Shown piece by piece: positions 57,390 to 64,000 of a stretch of DNA of 64,000 nt. The stretch's first letter is position 1. Each line of letters begins with the position of its first letter. The notes under the pieces are model-generated. The model did no database searches, was not told the origin of the DNA, and saw only the letters and a program-made list of their open reading frames with translations. This stretch comes from Leptothrix discophora (GTDB lineage Bacteria; Pseudomonadota; Gammaproteobacteria; Burkholderiales; Burkholderiaceae_C), in contig NZ_JAUZEE010000001.1 of NCBI RefSeq assembly GCF_030705305.1, forward strand, positions 124,001 to 188,000, given 5' to 3'. The position numbers and the translations under genes were made by a program.

Positions 57390-58859
57390 ATGAACGACAC
57401 CTCCAGCGACGGCGCGACCTTCTTCTGGCACGACTACGAGACCTTCGGCAAGTCGCCACGGCGTGACCGGCCGGCCCAGTTCGCCGGCATCCGCACCGAC
57501 CTCGAACTCAACGAGGTCGATGCCCCGGTGATGCTGCATTGCCAGCCCACCGCCGACTACCTGCCCGATCCCGAGAGCTGCCTGCTGACCGGCATCCTGC
57601 CGCAGCACTGTCTGGAACAGGGCGTCCCGGAAAACGACTTCGCCAGCGCCGTCGAGGCCCAATTGGCCCGGCCCGGCACCATCGGCGTGGGCTACAACAG
57701 CATCCGCTTCGACGACGAGGTCACGCGCTTCCTGTTCTGGCGCAACCTGATCGAGCCCTATGCGCGCGAATGGCAGAACCAGTGCGGCCGCTGGGACCTG
57801 CTGGACGTGCTGCGCTGCTGCCATGCGCTGCGCCCCGAAGGCATCACCTGGCCGACCCACCGCGACGGGCCGATGGCGGGCAAGCCGTCCTTCAAGCTCG
57901 AACACCTGACCGCCGCCAACGGCCTCAGCCACGAGGCCGCGCACGATGCGTTGTCGGATGTGCGCGCCACCCTCGCGCTGGCCCGACTGGTTCGCCACGC
58001 CCAGCCCAAGCTGTTCGACTTCTGCCTCAGGCTGCGCAAGAAGGAAGCGGTGCTGCAGGAGATCGGCGTCGGCCGGCCCTTCCTGCACGTCAGCGGCATG
58101 TACGGCACCGAGCGCGGCGGCATCGCCATCGTCTGGCCGCTGGCGCCGCATCCGACCCACAAGAACGAGCTGATCGTCTGGGACCTGTCGCACGACCCGT
58201 CCGAGCTGTTCACCCTCGATGCACCGACCATCCGCCAGCGCCTCTACACCCGGGCCGAGGACCTGCCCGAGGGTGTCACCCGGCTGCCGCTCAAGACCAT
58301 CCACATCAACAAGTCGCCCGTGGTGATCGGCAACCTGAAGGTGCTGAGCCCGGCGATGGCGCAGCGCTGGGGCATCGACGTGGCGCAGTGCCTGAGCCAT
58401 GCCGAGACCGCCGCCAGGCAGGGCGCGACCCTGGCCGGCATCTGGCCCGACGTCTATGCCCGTCCGCCTGCAGACGCTGGCCAGCCGCCGACCGACGTCG
58501 ACGAGGACCTCTACGGCGGCTTCCTGTCCAACGACGACCGCCGCACGCTGACGCGGCTGCGCGGCCTCAGCCCGTCGCAGCTGGCCGACAAGCGGCCGGC
58601 CTTCCACGATGAGCGGCTCGACGAACTCGTGTTCCGCTGGCGCGCGCGCAACTTCCCGGCCACCCTCGACGCGGCCGAGCAGGACCGCTGGGAGGCGCTG
58701 CGGCAGTCGCGGCTGGTCGAAGGCGCGGGCGGCGTGCAGACGCTGGCGCAATTCTTCGAGCGCATCGACGCGCTCGGCGAAGCGCTGCCGGACGACGACG
58801 AGCGCGGCCAGGACATCCTCGGCGCGTTGTACGACTACGCCGAGCAGATCGCGCCCTGA
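57390..58859 (+). CDS. sbcB: Exodeoxyribonuclease I
   Basis: 489 residues. DEDDh exonuclease motifs: WHDYETFG (Exo I, about 12-19), NSIRFDDEVTR (Exo II), AHDALSDVRATLAL (Exo III). The SH3-like and helical C-terminal regions of ExoI follow, with length close to E. coli SbcB. It degrades single-stranded DNA 3' to 5' in recombination and mismatch repair. Single gene; 77 bases after the barrel protein. Confidence 0.94.
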   Translation: MNDTSSDGATFFWHDYETFGKSPRRDRPAQFAGIRTDLELNEVDAPVMLHCQPTADYLPDPESCLLTGILPQHCLEQGVPENDFASAVEAQLARPGTIGVGYNSIRFDDEVTRFLFWRNLIEPYAREWQNQCGRWDLLDVLRCCHALRPEGITWPTHRDGPMAGKPSFKLEHLTAANGLSHEAAHDALSDVRATLALARLVRHAQPKLFDFCLRLRKKEAVLQEIGVGRPFLHVSGMYGTERGGIAIVWPLAPHPTHKNELIVWDLSHDPSELFTLDAPTIRQRLYTRAEDLPEGVTRLPLKTIHINKSPVVIGNLKVLSPAMAQRWGIDVAQCLSHAETAARQGATLAGIWPDVYARPPADAGQPPTDVDEDLYGGFLSNDDRRTLTRLRGLSPSQLADKRPAFHDERLDELVFRWRARNFPATLDAAEQDRWEALRQSRLVEGAGGVQTLAQFFERIDALGEALPDDDERGQDILGALYDYAEQIAP

Positions 58860-58880
58860 TCGCGCCCTCATCGAGTCCGC

Positions 58881-58970
58881 GCCTCGCCCGCATCCCCCAT
58901 CGGCGGGATGCCCGGCGCGGCTTCGGTGGCGCCACCCCCTCCAGGGGGAGACCGTCCGGCGCGGCAGCTG
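58881..58970. repeat. Partial copy of dispersed GC-rich intergenic repeat
   Basis: It shares the CCCCCTCCAGGGGGAG core and CCGGCGCGGC flank with the elements at 24029, 41188 and 62961, but is more divergent. It fills the gap between sbcB and the ligase gene. Confidence 0.45.
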
Positions 58971-59007
58971 GCTACCTTGGCGGTTTTCCACGCCCGCCGA
59001 GACCGCC

Positions 59008-60009
59008 ATGCCCCAGCATCCGACCTGTCCATCGCGTTCAAGCTGGCTCGATGCCAGCGAGATGTCCAGCCCGCAGGCCCCGCGTCGACGCTGGCTGATC
59101 CGCAGTGCCGTGCTGGCGCTGTCCGGTTGGTGGCATGAACCGGGCGCGGCCGGTCCGTCCGGTCGTTCGGCGACGTCGGCCGTGGGCGACATCCCGATCG
59201 AGCTGGCGCGCGACCTGGGCCCCGAGGCCGTCGCTACGGTCGACCTGTCGCGCTACCTGGTCAGCGAGAAGCTCGACGGCGTGCGCGCGATCTGGACCGG
59301 CCGCCGCTGGCTGACCCGCAGCGGCCGCGAGATCCCCGCGCCACCGCGCTGGCTGGCGTCGCTGCCGGCGGGCGAGCCGCTGGACGGCGAGCTGTGGCTG
59401 GGACGCGGGCGCTTCGAGGCGGTCTCCGGCCTGCTGCACCGGCTCGATGCGACCGATGACCCGCTCTGGTCGACCCTGCGCTATGCCGTGTTCGACCTGC
59501 CCGGCGCGACCGGCACCTTCGCCCAGCGCCAGTTGCGCCTGAAGGCGCTGCTGGCGGACCGGCCCGCCGTGGGCGACGTCCGGATCGAGGCGATCGAGCA
59601 GCGCCGCGTCGCCAGCCCCGAGGCGTTGCGTCGGTGGCTGGATGAGGTCGTGGCGCAGGACGGCGAAGGGCTGGTGCTGCACGCGACCGATGCGGCTTTC
59701 CGGCCCGGCCGCAGCGCCGGCGCGGGCACCGATGCCGCCGGCCACCTGCTCAAGCTCAAGCCGCTGTCGGATGCCGAAGCCGTCGTCATCGGCCACCTGC
59801 CCGGCAAGGGCCGGCACCTCGGCCGCGTGGGCGCCTTGCAGGTGCGCGACGCGCAAGGCCGTCGCTTCGCGGTCGGCAGCGGCCTGAGCGACGCGCAGCG
59901 CGAATCGCCGCCGGCGATCGGCCAGCGCATCAGCTACCGGCACCGCGGCGTGACCCGCCACGGCTTGCCGCGATTCGCGACCTTCTGGCGGGTGCTGGCC
60001 GAGGACTGA
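59008..60009 (+). CDS. ligE: Exported ATP-dependent DNA ligase (LigE type)
   Basis: 333 residues from ATG 59008; ATG 59062 is nearly as likely and gives 315. After a basic RRRWLIRSAVLALSGWW segment, probably a signal peptide, the adenylation domain has motif I EKLDGVRA (Lys88 of the long form), motif III-like DGELW and motif IV DGEGLVLH, then an OB domain with a KLK motif. It lacks the extra domains of LigD/LigB. LigE proteins of Neisseria and relatives are periplasmic and have been linked to extracellular DNA. Confidence 0.85.
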   Translation: MPQHPTCPSRSSWLDASEMSSPQAPRRRWLIRSAVLALSGWWHEPGAAGPSGRSATSAVGDIPIELARDLGPEAVATVDLSRYLVSEKLDGVRAIWTGRRWLTRSGREIPAPPRWLASLPAGEPLDGELWLGRGRFEAVSGLLHRLDATDDPLWSTLRYAVFDLPGATGTFAQRQLRLKALLADRPAVGDVRIEAIEQRRVASPEALRRWLDEVVAQDGEGLVLHATDAAFRPGRSAGAGTDAAGHLLKLKPLSDAEAVVIGHLPGKGRHLGRVGALQVRDAQGRRFAVGSGLSDAQRESPPAIGQRISYRHRGVTRHGLPRFATFWRVLAED

Positions 60010-60060
60010 CGCGGGCCCGCCGCCGCTTGCGCCGTCAGCGTCATCGGCCGCCAGATGACA

Positions 60061-60092
60061 CAAGGCCCGCCGGGTTGCCCCGGCGGGCCTTG
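60061..60092. terminator. Strong bidirectional terminator
   Basis: CAAGGCCCGCCGGG - TTGC - CCCGGCGGGCCTTG, a perfect 14-bp stem, lies between convergent ligE and acnB and ends both transcripts. There is no long T tract. Confidence 0.75.
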
Positions 60093-60140
60093 TCGCTGCG
60101 TCAGGCCGGCCGCCCGTTCAGGCGGCCGGACCGGTCAGGT

Positions 60141-62732
60141 TCAGACCGTCACGCCCTTGGCGGTGTCGGCGTATTCCTCGATCTGGTCGAAGTTCATGTA
60201 CTTGTAGATCGACGCGCCGTCCTTGTTCACGACGCCCATGGCGGCGTGGTATTCCTCGACCGTCGGGATCTTGCCCAGCTTGGACGCGATCGCGGCGAGC
60301 TCGGCCGAGCCCAGGAACACGTTGGTGTTCTTGCCCAGGCGGTTCGGGAAGTTGCGGGTCGAGGTCGAGATGACCGTCGCGCCTTCACGCACCTGCGCCT
60401 GGTTGCCCATGCACAGCGAGCAGCCCGGCATCTCGGTGCGCGCACCGGCGGTGCCGAAGGCGGCGTAGTGGCCTTCCTTGATCAGCTCGCTCTGGTCCAT
60501 CTTGGTCGGCGGGGCGACCCACAGCTTGACGGGGATGTCGCGCTGGCCGCCCAGCAGCTTGGCCGCCGCACGGAAGTGGCCGATGTTGGTCATGCACGAA
60601 CCGATGAAGGCCTCGTCGATCTTGGTGCCGGAGACCTCGGACATGAACTTGGCATCGTCCGGATCGTTCGGGCAGCAGACGATCGGCTCCTTGATGTCGG
60701 CCAGGTCGATCTCGATGACGGCGGCGTATTCGGCGTCTGCATCGGCTTCGAGCAGGCTGGGCTGGGCCAGCCATTCCTCGACCTTGCGGATGCGGCGTTC
60801 GAGCGTGCGGGCATCGGCATAGCCGTCGGCGATCATGTTCTTCATCAGCACGACGTTGCTGGTGAGGTACTCCTTGATCGGCGCCGGGTTCAGCTTGATC
60901 GTGCAGCCGGCGGCCGAGCGCTCGGCCGAGGCGTCCGACAGCTCGAAGGCCTGCTCGACCTTCAGGTCCGGCAGACCTTCGATCTCGAGGATGCGGCCCG
61001 AGAAGATGTTCTTCTTGCCGGCCTTGGCGACGGTCAGCAGACCGGCCTTGATCGCGTACAGCGGGATCGCGTGCACGAGGTCGCGCAGCGTGACGCCCGG
61101 CTGCATCTGGCCCTTGAAGCGCACCAGCACCGACTCGGGCATGTCCAGCGGCATCACGCCGGTGGCCGCGCCGAAGGCGACCAGGCCGGAGCCGGCCGGG
61201 AAGCTGATGCCGATCGGGAAGCGGGTGTGGCTGTCGCCGCCGGTGCCGACGGTGTCGGGCAGCAGCAGGCGGTTCAGCCAGCTGTGGATCACGCCGTCGC
61301 CCGGACGCAGCGCGACGCCGCCACGGCTGCTGATGAAGGCCGGCAGCTCGCGGTGGGTCTTGACGTCAACCGGCTTCGGGTAGGCGGCCGTGTGGCAGAA
61401 GGACTGCATCACCAGGTCGGCCGAGAAGCCCAGGCAGGCCAGGTCCTTCAGCTCGTCGCGGGTCATCGGGCCGGTGGTGTCCTGGCTGCCGACGGTGGTC
61501 ATCTTCGGCTCGCAGTAGGTGCCCGGGCGCACGCCCTGGCCCTCGGGCAGGCCGACGGCCCGGCCGACCATCTTCTGCGCCAGCGTGAAGCCGGCCTTCG
61601 ACGCGGCGGGCGGCTGCGGCAGGCGGAACAGCGTCGAGGCGGGCAGGCCCAGGAACTCGCGGGCCTTGCCGGTCAGCGAGCGGCCGATGATCAGGTTGAT
61701 GCGGCCGCCGGCACGCACCTCGTCGAACAGCACGTCGCTCTTGAGCTTGAACTCGGCGACGGTCTGGCCGTTCTTCACCAGTTTGCCGTCATAGGGCTGG
61801 ACCTCGATCACGTCGCCCATCTCCAGCGCGCCGACCTCGACCTCGATCGGCAGCGAGCCGGAGTCTTCCTGCGTGTTGAAGAAGATCGGGGCGATCTTGC
61901 CGCCCAGCGTGACGCCGCCGAAGCGCTTGTTCGGCACGAAGGGGATGTCCTGGCCGGTGGCCCAGATCACGCTGTTGGTGGCCGACTTGCGGCTCGAACC
62001 GGTGCCCACCACGTCGCCGACGTAGGCGACCAGGTGGCCCTTCTTCTTCAGGTCCTCGATGAACTGCATCGGGCCGCGCTTGCCGTCTTCCTCGGGCTTG
62101 AACGCCGCGCCTTCGCGGGTGTTCTTCAGCATGGCCAGGTAGTGCAGCGGGATGTCCGGGCGGCTCCACGCGTCGGGCGCGGGCGACAGGTCGTCGGTGT
62201 TGGTCTCGCCGGGCACCTTGAAGACCGTCACGGTGATGCTGCGCGGCACTTCCGGGCGGGTCGTGAACCACTCGGCGTCGGCCCAGCTCTGCACGACTTC
62301 CTTGGCCTTGGCGTTGCCGGCCTTGGCCTTCTCGGCCACGTCGTGGAAGAAGTCGAACATCAGCAGGGTCTTCTTCAGGCCCTCGGCGGCGACGCCGGCG
62401 ACGTCGGCGTCGTCCAGCAGGTCGATCAGCGGCTTGACGTTGTAGCCGCCGACCATGGTGCCCAGCAGCTCGGTGGCCTTGGCGCGCGAGACCAGCGCGA
62501 CGGCGAAGTCGCCGTGTGCGACGGCGGCCAGGAAGCTGGCCTTGACCTTGGCGGCGTCGTCCACGCCCGGCGGCACGCGGTGGGTGAGCAGGTCCAGCAG
62601 GAAAGCCTCTTCGCCGGCCGGCGGGTTCTTGATCAGCTCGATCAGCTCGGCCACTTGCTTGGCGTCGAGCGGCAGCGGCGGGATGCCAAGAGCGGCGCGC
62701 TCGGCAACGTGTTGGCGATAGGCTTGCAGCAT
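60141..62732 (-). CDS. acnB: Bifunctional aconitate hydratase 2 / 2-methylisocitrate dehydratase
   Basis: 863 residues, standard AcnB length and order: N-terminal HEAT-like domain, swivel domain and then the Fe-S catalytic domains. Iron-sulfur ligands lie in SCMTNIG and [10 protein letters not shown]. It converts citrate to isocitrate in the TCA cycle and may act in the methylcitrate cycle. Its upstream region has two overlapping palindromes (62824-62849) that may be bound by a regulator. Confidence 0.97.
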   Translation of the reverse strand: MLQAYRQHVAERAALGIPPLPLDAKQVAELIELIKNPPAGEEAFLLDLLTHRVPPGVDDAAKVKASFLAAVAHGDFAVALVSRAKATELLGTMVGGYNVKPLIDLLDDADVAGVAAEGLKKTLLMFDFFHDVAEKAKAGNAKAKEVVQSWADAEWFTTRPEVPRSITVTVFKVPGETNTDDLSPAPDAWSRPDIPLHYLAMLKNTREGAAFKPEEDGKRGPMQFIEDLKKKGHLVAYVGDVVGTGSSRKSATNSVIWATGQDIPFVPNKRFGGVTLGGKIAPIFFNTQEDSGSLPIEVEVGALEMGDVIEVQPYDGKLVKNGQTVAEFKLKSDVLFDEVRAGGRINLIIGRSLTGKAREFLGLPASTLFRLPQPPAASKAGFTLAQKMVGRAVGLPEGQGVRPGTYCEPKMTTVGSQDTTGPMTRDELKDLACLGFSADLVMQSFCHTAAYPKPVDVKTHRELPAFISSRGGVALRPGDGVIHSWLNRLLLPDTVGTGGDSHTRFPIGISFPAGSGLVAFGAATGVMPLDMPESVLVRFKGQMQPGVTLRDLVHAIPLYAIKAGLLTVAKAGKKNIFSGRILEIEGLPDLKVEQAFELSDASAERSAAGCTIKLNPAPIKEYLTSNVVLMKNMIADGYADARTLERRIRKVEEWLAQPSLLEADADAEYAAVIEIDLADIKEPIVCCPNDPDDAKFMSEVSGTKIDEAFIGSCMTNIGHFRAAAKLLGGQRDIPVKLWVAPPTKMDQSELIKEGHYAAFGTAGARTEMPGCSLCMGNQAQVREGATVISTSTRNFPNRLGKNTNVFLGSAELAAIASKLGKIPTVEEYHAAMGVVNKDGASIYKYMNFDQIEEYADTAKGVTV

Positions 62733-62823
62733 GAAGGGAACTCCGTGCGGGGGTGGCGAGAGACGGGGCAGGACCTTGTCACAGCGTCGGAACCCTGCTC
62801 CTGGGGTTTGCCCGACATTTTAT

Positions 62824-62849
62824 GTCTTATATAAGACTTGCCAAGTCTT
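62824..62849. promoter_or_regulatory. Two overlapping palindromes in the acnB promoter
   Basis: GTCTTATATAAGAC (62824-62837) and AAGACTTG-C-CAAGTCTT (62833-62849) are both perfect inverted repeats sharing AAGAC. They are in the only AT-rich stretch of the region, about 90 bases upstream of acnB, and TATAAG could be its -10. The first resembles GntR-type operators; the regulator is not in the window. Confidence 0.6.
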
Positions 62850-62889
62850 CCCTGCACCGGGAAGGGGATGACGTGCCTCAAAAAGACAA

Positions 62890-62912
62890 ACGGCCGCCCG
62901 GTGGGCGGCCGT
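62890..62912 (-). terminator. Rho-independent terminator of the small periplasmic protein gene
   Basis: On the minus strand ACGGCCGCCC-ACC-GGGCGGCCGT is followed by TTTGTCTTTTTG: a perfect 10-bp stem with a clear T tract, in line with the leftward gene ending at 63077. Confidence 0.88.
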
Positions 62913-62960
62913 CAAGGCTGGTGTCAGCAGGATCCGGGCCGACCGACCGAAAGCAAGGGA

Positions 62961-63080
62961 TCAACGTACCCGTCGGCCAAGGGGCTCAAGTCCCCCGCAG
63001 GCCAGCGCCGGGCCGCTCCCAAGCGGCCTGCGCATCCCCCTGGGGGATCGACCGACGTACCCGTCGGTCGAGGGGCTCAA
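62961..63080 (-). repeat. Full copy of ~120-bp GC-rich repeat (inverted relative to 41188)
   Basis: Its terminal direct repeats (62964-62990 and 63055-63081, 27 bases with two differences) flank a CCCCCAGGGGG palindrome on the minus strand and the CTTGGGAGCGGCCCGGCG block. Read on the minus strand it aligns from end to end with 41188-41309. It lies between a gene and its terminator, so it is transcribed as part of the 3' untranslated region. Confidence 0.75.
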
Positions 63081-63538
63081 GTTTTCTGATTCGGATGCAC
63101 GCAGTTGTCGACCATGCGGCGACCGACCTTGGCGTTCATCAGCATCGACTTGTTGGCGATCTGCAGCCAGACCAGGCCGTTCTTCTTGTCCTCGAGGCGG
63201 ACCGCGCCGGTGGTGGTCGGCTCGGGTGCCATCAGGTAGGACTTGCCCTTGAAGGCGACCTTGAAATAGCCGGACTTCTCGGTGGCGGCATCGACGCTGA
63301 CGGACTGGTTGAACTCGCAGGCGCTCGGACCGGTCAGCACGCGTTCGGCGTTGGCGATCTGCTCGGGCGTCAGGTCGGGCAGGGCAGGGGCCTTGGCGGC
63401 GGGCTTCTTCTTGGCCGGGGCCGGTGCGGCGGCGTCGGCTGCGGCGGCCGGCAGGCTGGTCAGCACGGCGGCGCCCAGAAGGGCGACAGACAGGGCGGCC
63501 GACAGGGCCAGGGCGGGCAACGAGCGTTGGGTGTTCAT
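63077..63538 (-). CDS. Small periplasmic protein of unknown function
   Basis: 153 residues from ATG 63538. Sec signal (about 1-34, ending AAAA), an Ala/Pro/Lys linker, then a mature domain of about 95 residues with two Cys (ACEFN and DNCVHPN) that could pair. I do not recognise a named family; similar short proteins are seen in Burkholderiales. It is followed by a strong terminator and therefore is a single-gene unit. Confidence 0.7.
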   Translation of the reverse strand: MNTQRSLPALALSAALSVALLGAAVLTSLPAAAADAAAPAPAKKKPAAKAPALPDLTPEQIANAERVLTGPSACEFNQSVSVDAATEKSGYFKVAFKGKSYLMAPEPTTTGAVRLEDKKNGLVWLQIANKSMLMNAKVGRRMVDNCVHPNQKT

Positions 63539-63722
63539 TCTGGTGACTCCGGGTATCGGGATGCGACAGCCAGAGATTCTTGGCGAACCGAAGCGAGCCA
63601 ACGTCACCAAATGCAGCCGTGAAAAGTATCACTTCCGGCGATCCGTGCCGGCCGGTGGATGCTTCTGGTCACATCCTGGCGCTCGGATGGGGCGGCGCGC
63701 GGCCTCCCGCCCGTCTCGCCAC

Positions 63723-64000
63723 TCAGCTGGCGAAGAAGGCGCGGCGGACCTCGCCGGGCAGCTGCTCGCCGCCGGCCACCGAGGTGCGGTGCGCCCGTTC
63801 GAGCACGTGCCAGAAGTAGCGGTAGCTGGCGCGGTCGTGCAGCGTGTCCAGGCCGGCGTGCAGGTGACGGATCGGTGCCCAGTCGGCGGCCTGGGCGGCC
63901 ATCAGGATCTCGACCGCGTGGTCGACCTCGGCAACGGTCGGCGAGAAGGCCTCGACGATCGGCCGGATCTGGTCCGGGTGGATGCTCCACATGCGCGTGT
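63723..64000 (-). CDS. C-terminal end of a HpcH/HpaI aldolase or CitE-like lyase (partial)
   Basis: The frame runs off the right edge; about 91 residues are visible. WSIHPDQIRPIVEAFSPT is the C-terminal signature of the CitE/malyl-CoA lyase superfamily, followed by the helical LHDRASYRYFWHVLERAHRT tail seen in a Burkholderiales CoA-lyase subgroup. The active site lies outside the window, so the substrate cannot be stated. The ATG at 63992 is internal. Confidence 0.75.
   Translation of the reverse strand, partial: TRMWSIHPDQIRPIVEAFSPTVAEVDHAVEILMAAQAADWAPIRHLHAGLDTLHDRASYRYFWHVLERAHRTSVAGGEQLPGEVRRAFFAS

Larger units (their letters stand above)
62733..63076. other. 344-base gap upstream of acnB
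   Basis: It contains the acnB promoter region with overlapping palindromes (62824-62849), a terminator for the upstream leftward gene (62890-62912) and a full copy of the dispersed repeat (62961-63080). No gene was recognised. Confidence 0.6.

Noticed and set aside
60027-62834. Open frame of about 930 codons on the plus strand opposite acnB
   Set aside because: It is the antisense image of AcnB, with low-complexity Arg/Gln/Val composition and no motifs.

Overview
The window is high-GC (about 70%) chromosomal DNA, densely coded with short gaps and many ATGA or 1-4 base overlaps between genes. Flagellar gene order (flgN-flgM-flgA divergent from flgBCDEFGHIJKL), AcnB, a CopZ/CopA pair, an exported LigE-type ligase, system II cytochrome c biogenesis and a yybP-ykoY element before an UPF0016 gene all fit a betaproteobacterium of the order Burkholderiales, probably near the Leptothrix/Rubrivivax/Ideonella group. 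This placement is inference from gene content and style. No rRNA, tRNA, CRISPR array, IS element or prophage was seen.

Layout. 1-7019: right part of a cytochrome cluster with the end of a multihaem cytochrome, two NHL/beta-propeller lipoproteins, an 11-haem cytochrome and a dedicated ResB/CcsA haem ligation pair, all overlapping. 7143-9173: an orphan HipA-like kinase (YjjJ type) and a Sel1-repeat protein. 9172-18642: a redox/signalling cluster with a membrane histidine kinase whose ATP-binding domain looks degenerate, a sigma54-dependent response regulator, then a good sigma54 promoter at 12220-12235 followed by a tightly overlapping run of small cytochrome c, two exported Reg_prop beta-propellers, a hybrid kinase and ApbE. 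The adjacent activator very likely drives this run. 18769-27300: mixed genes, including two unknown proteins, copZ/copA around a CueR-like dyad, a manganese riboswitch with its exporter, fdhD, a quinone-reductase-like dehydrogenase, dcd and flgN.

26872-39964 is the flagellar rod/hook/ring/junction locus. A near-consensus sigma28 promoter precedes flgM-flgN. 39982-55853 is a signalling region with an EAL-like/HDOD protein, a large PAS-rich HWE/HisKA_2 kinase paired with an ANTAR (RNA-binding) response regulator, a divergent membrane kinase, a hybrid kinase, a REC-PAS-GGDEF-EAL protein and a GGDEF protein. A predicted EpsL-like outer-membrane barrel follows (56059-57312). 57390-64000 holds exonuclease I, an exported ATP-dependent DNA ligase, acnB (convergent, sharing a strong hairpin terminator), a small periplasmic protein and the C-terminal end of a CitE/HpcH-type lyase running off the right edge.

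Two candidate systems stand out: the left-edge multihaem/propeller/Ccs cluster, which resembles extracellular electron transfer loci, and the sigma54-controlled cytochrome-propeller-hybrid kinase-ApbE operon. A GC-rich intergenic repeat of about 120 bp with terminal direct repeats occurs in two full copies and two partial ones.
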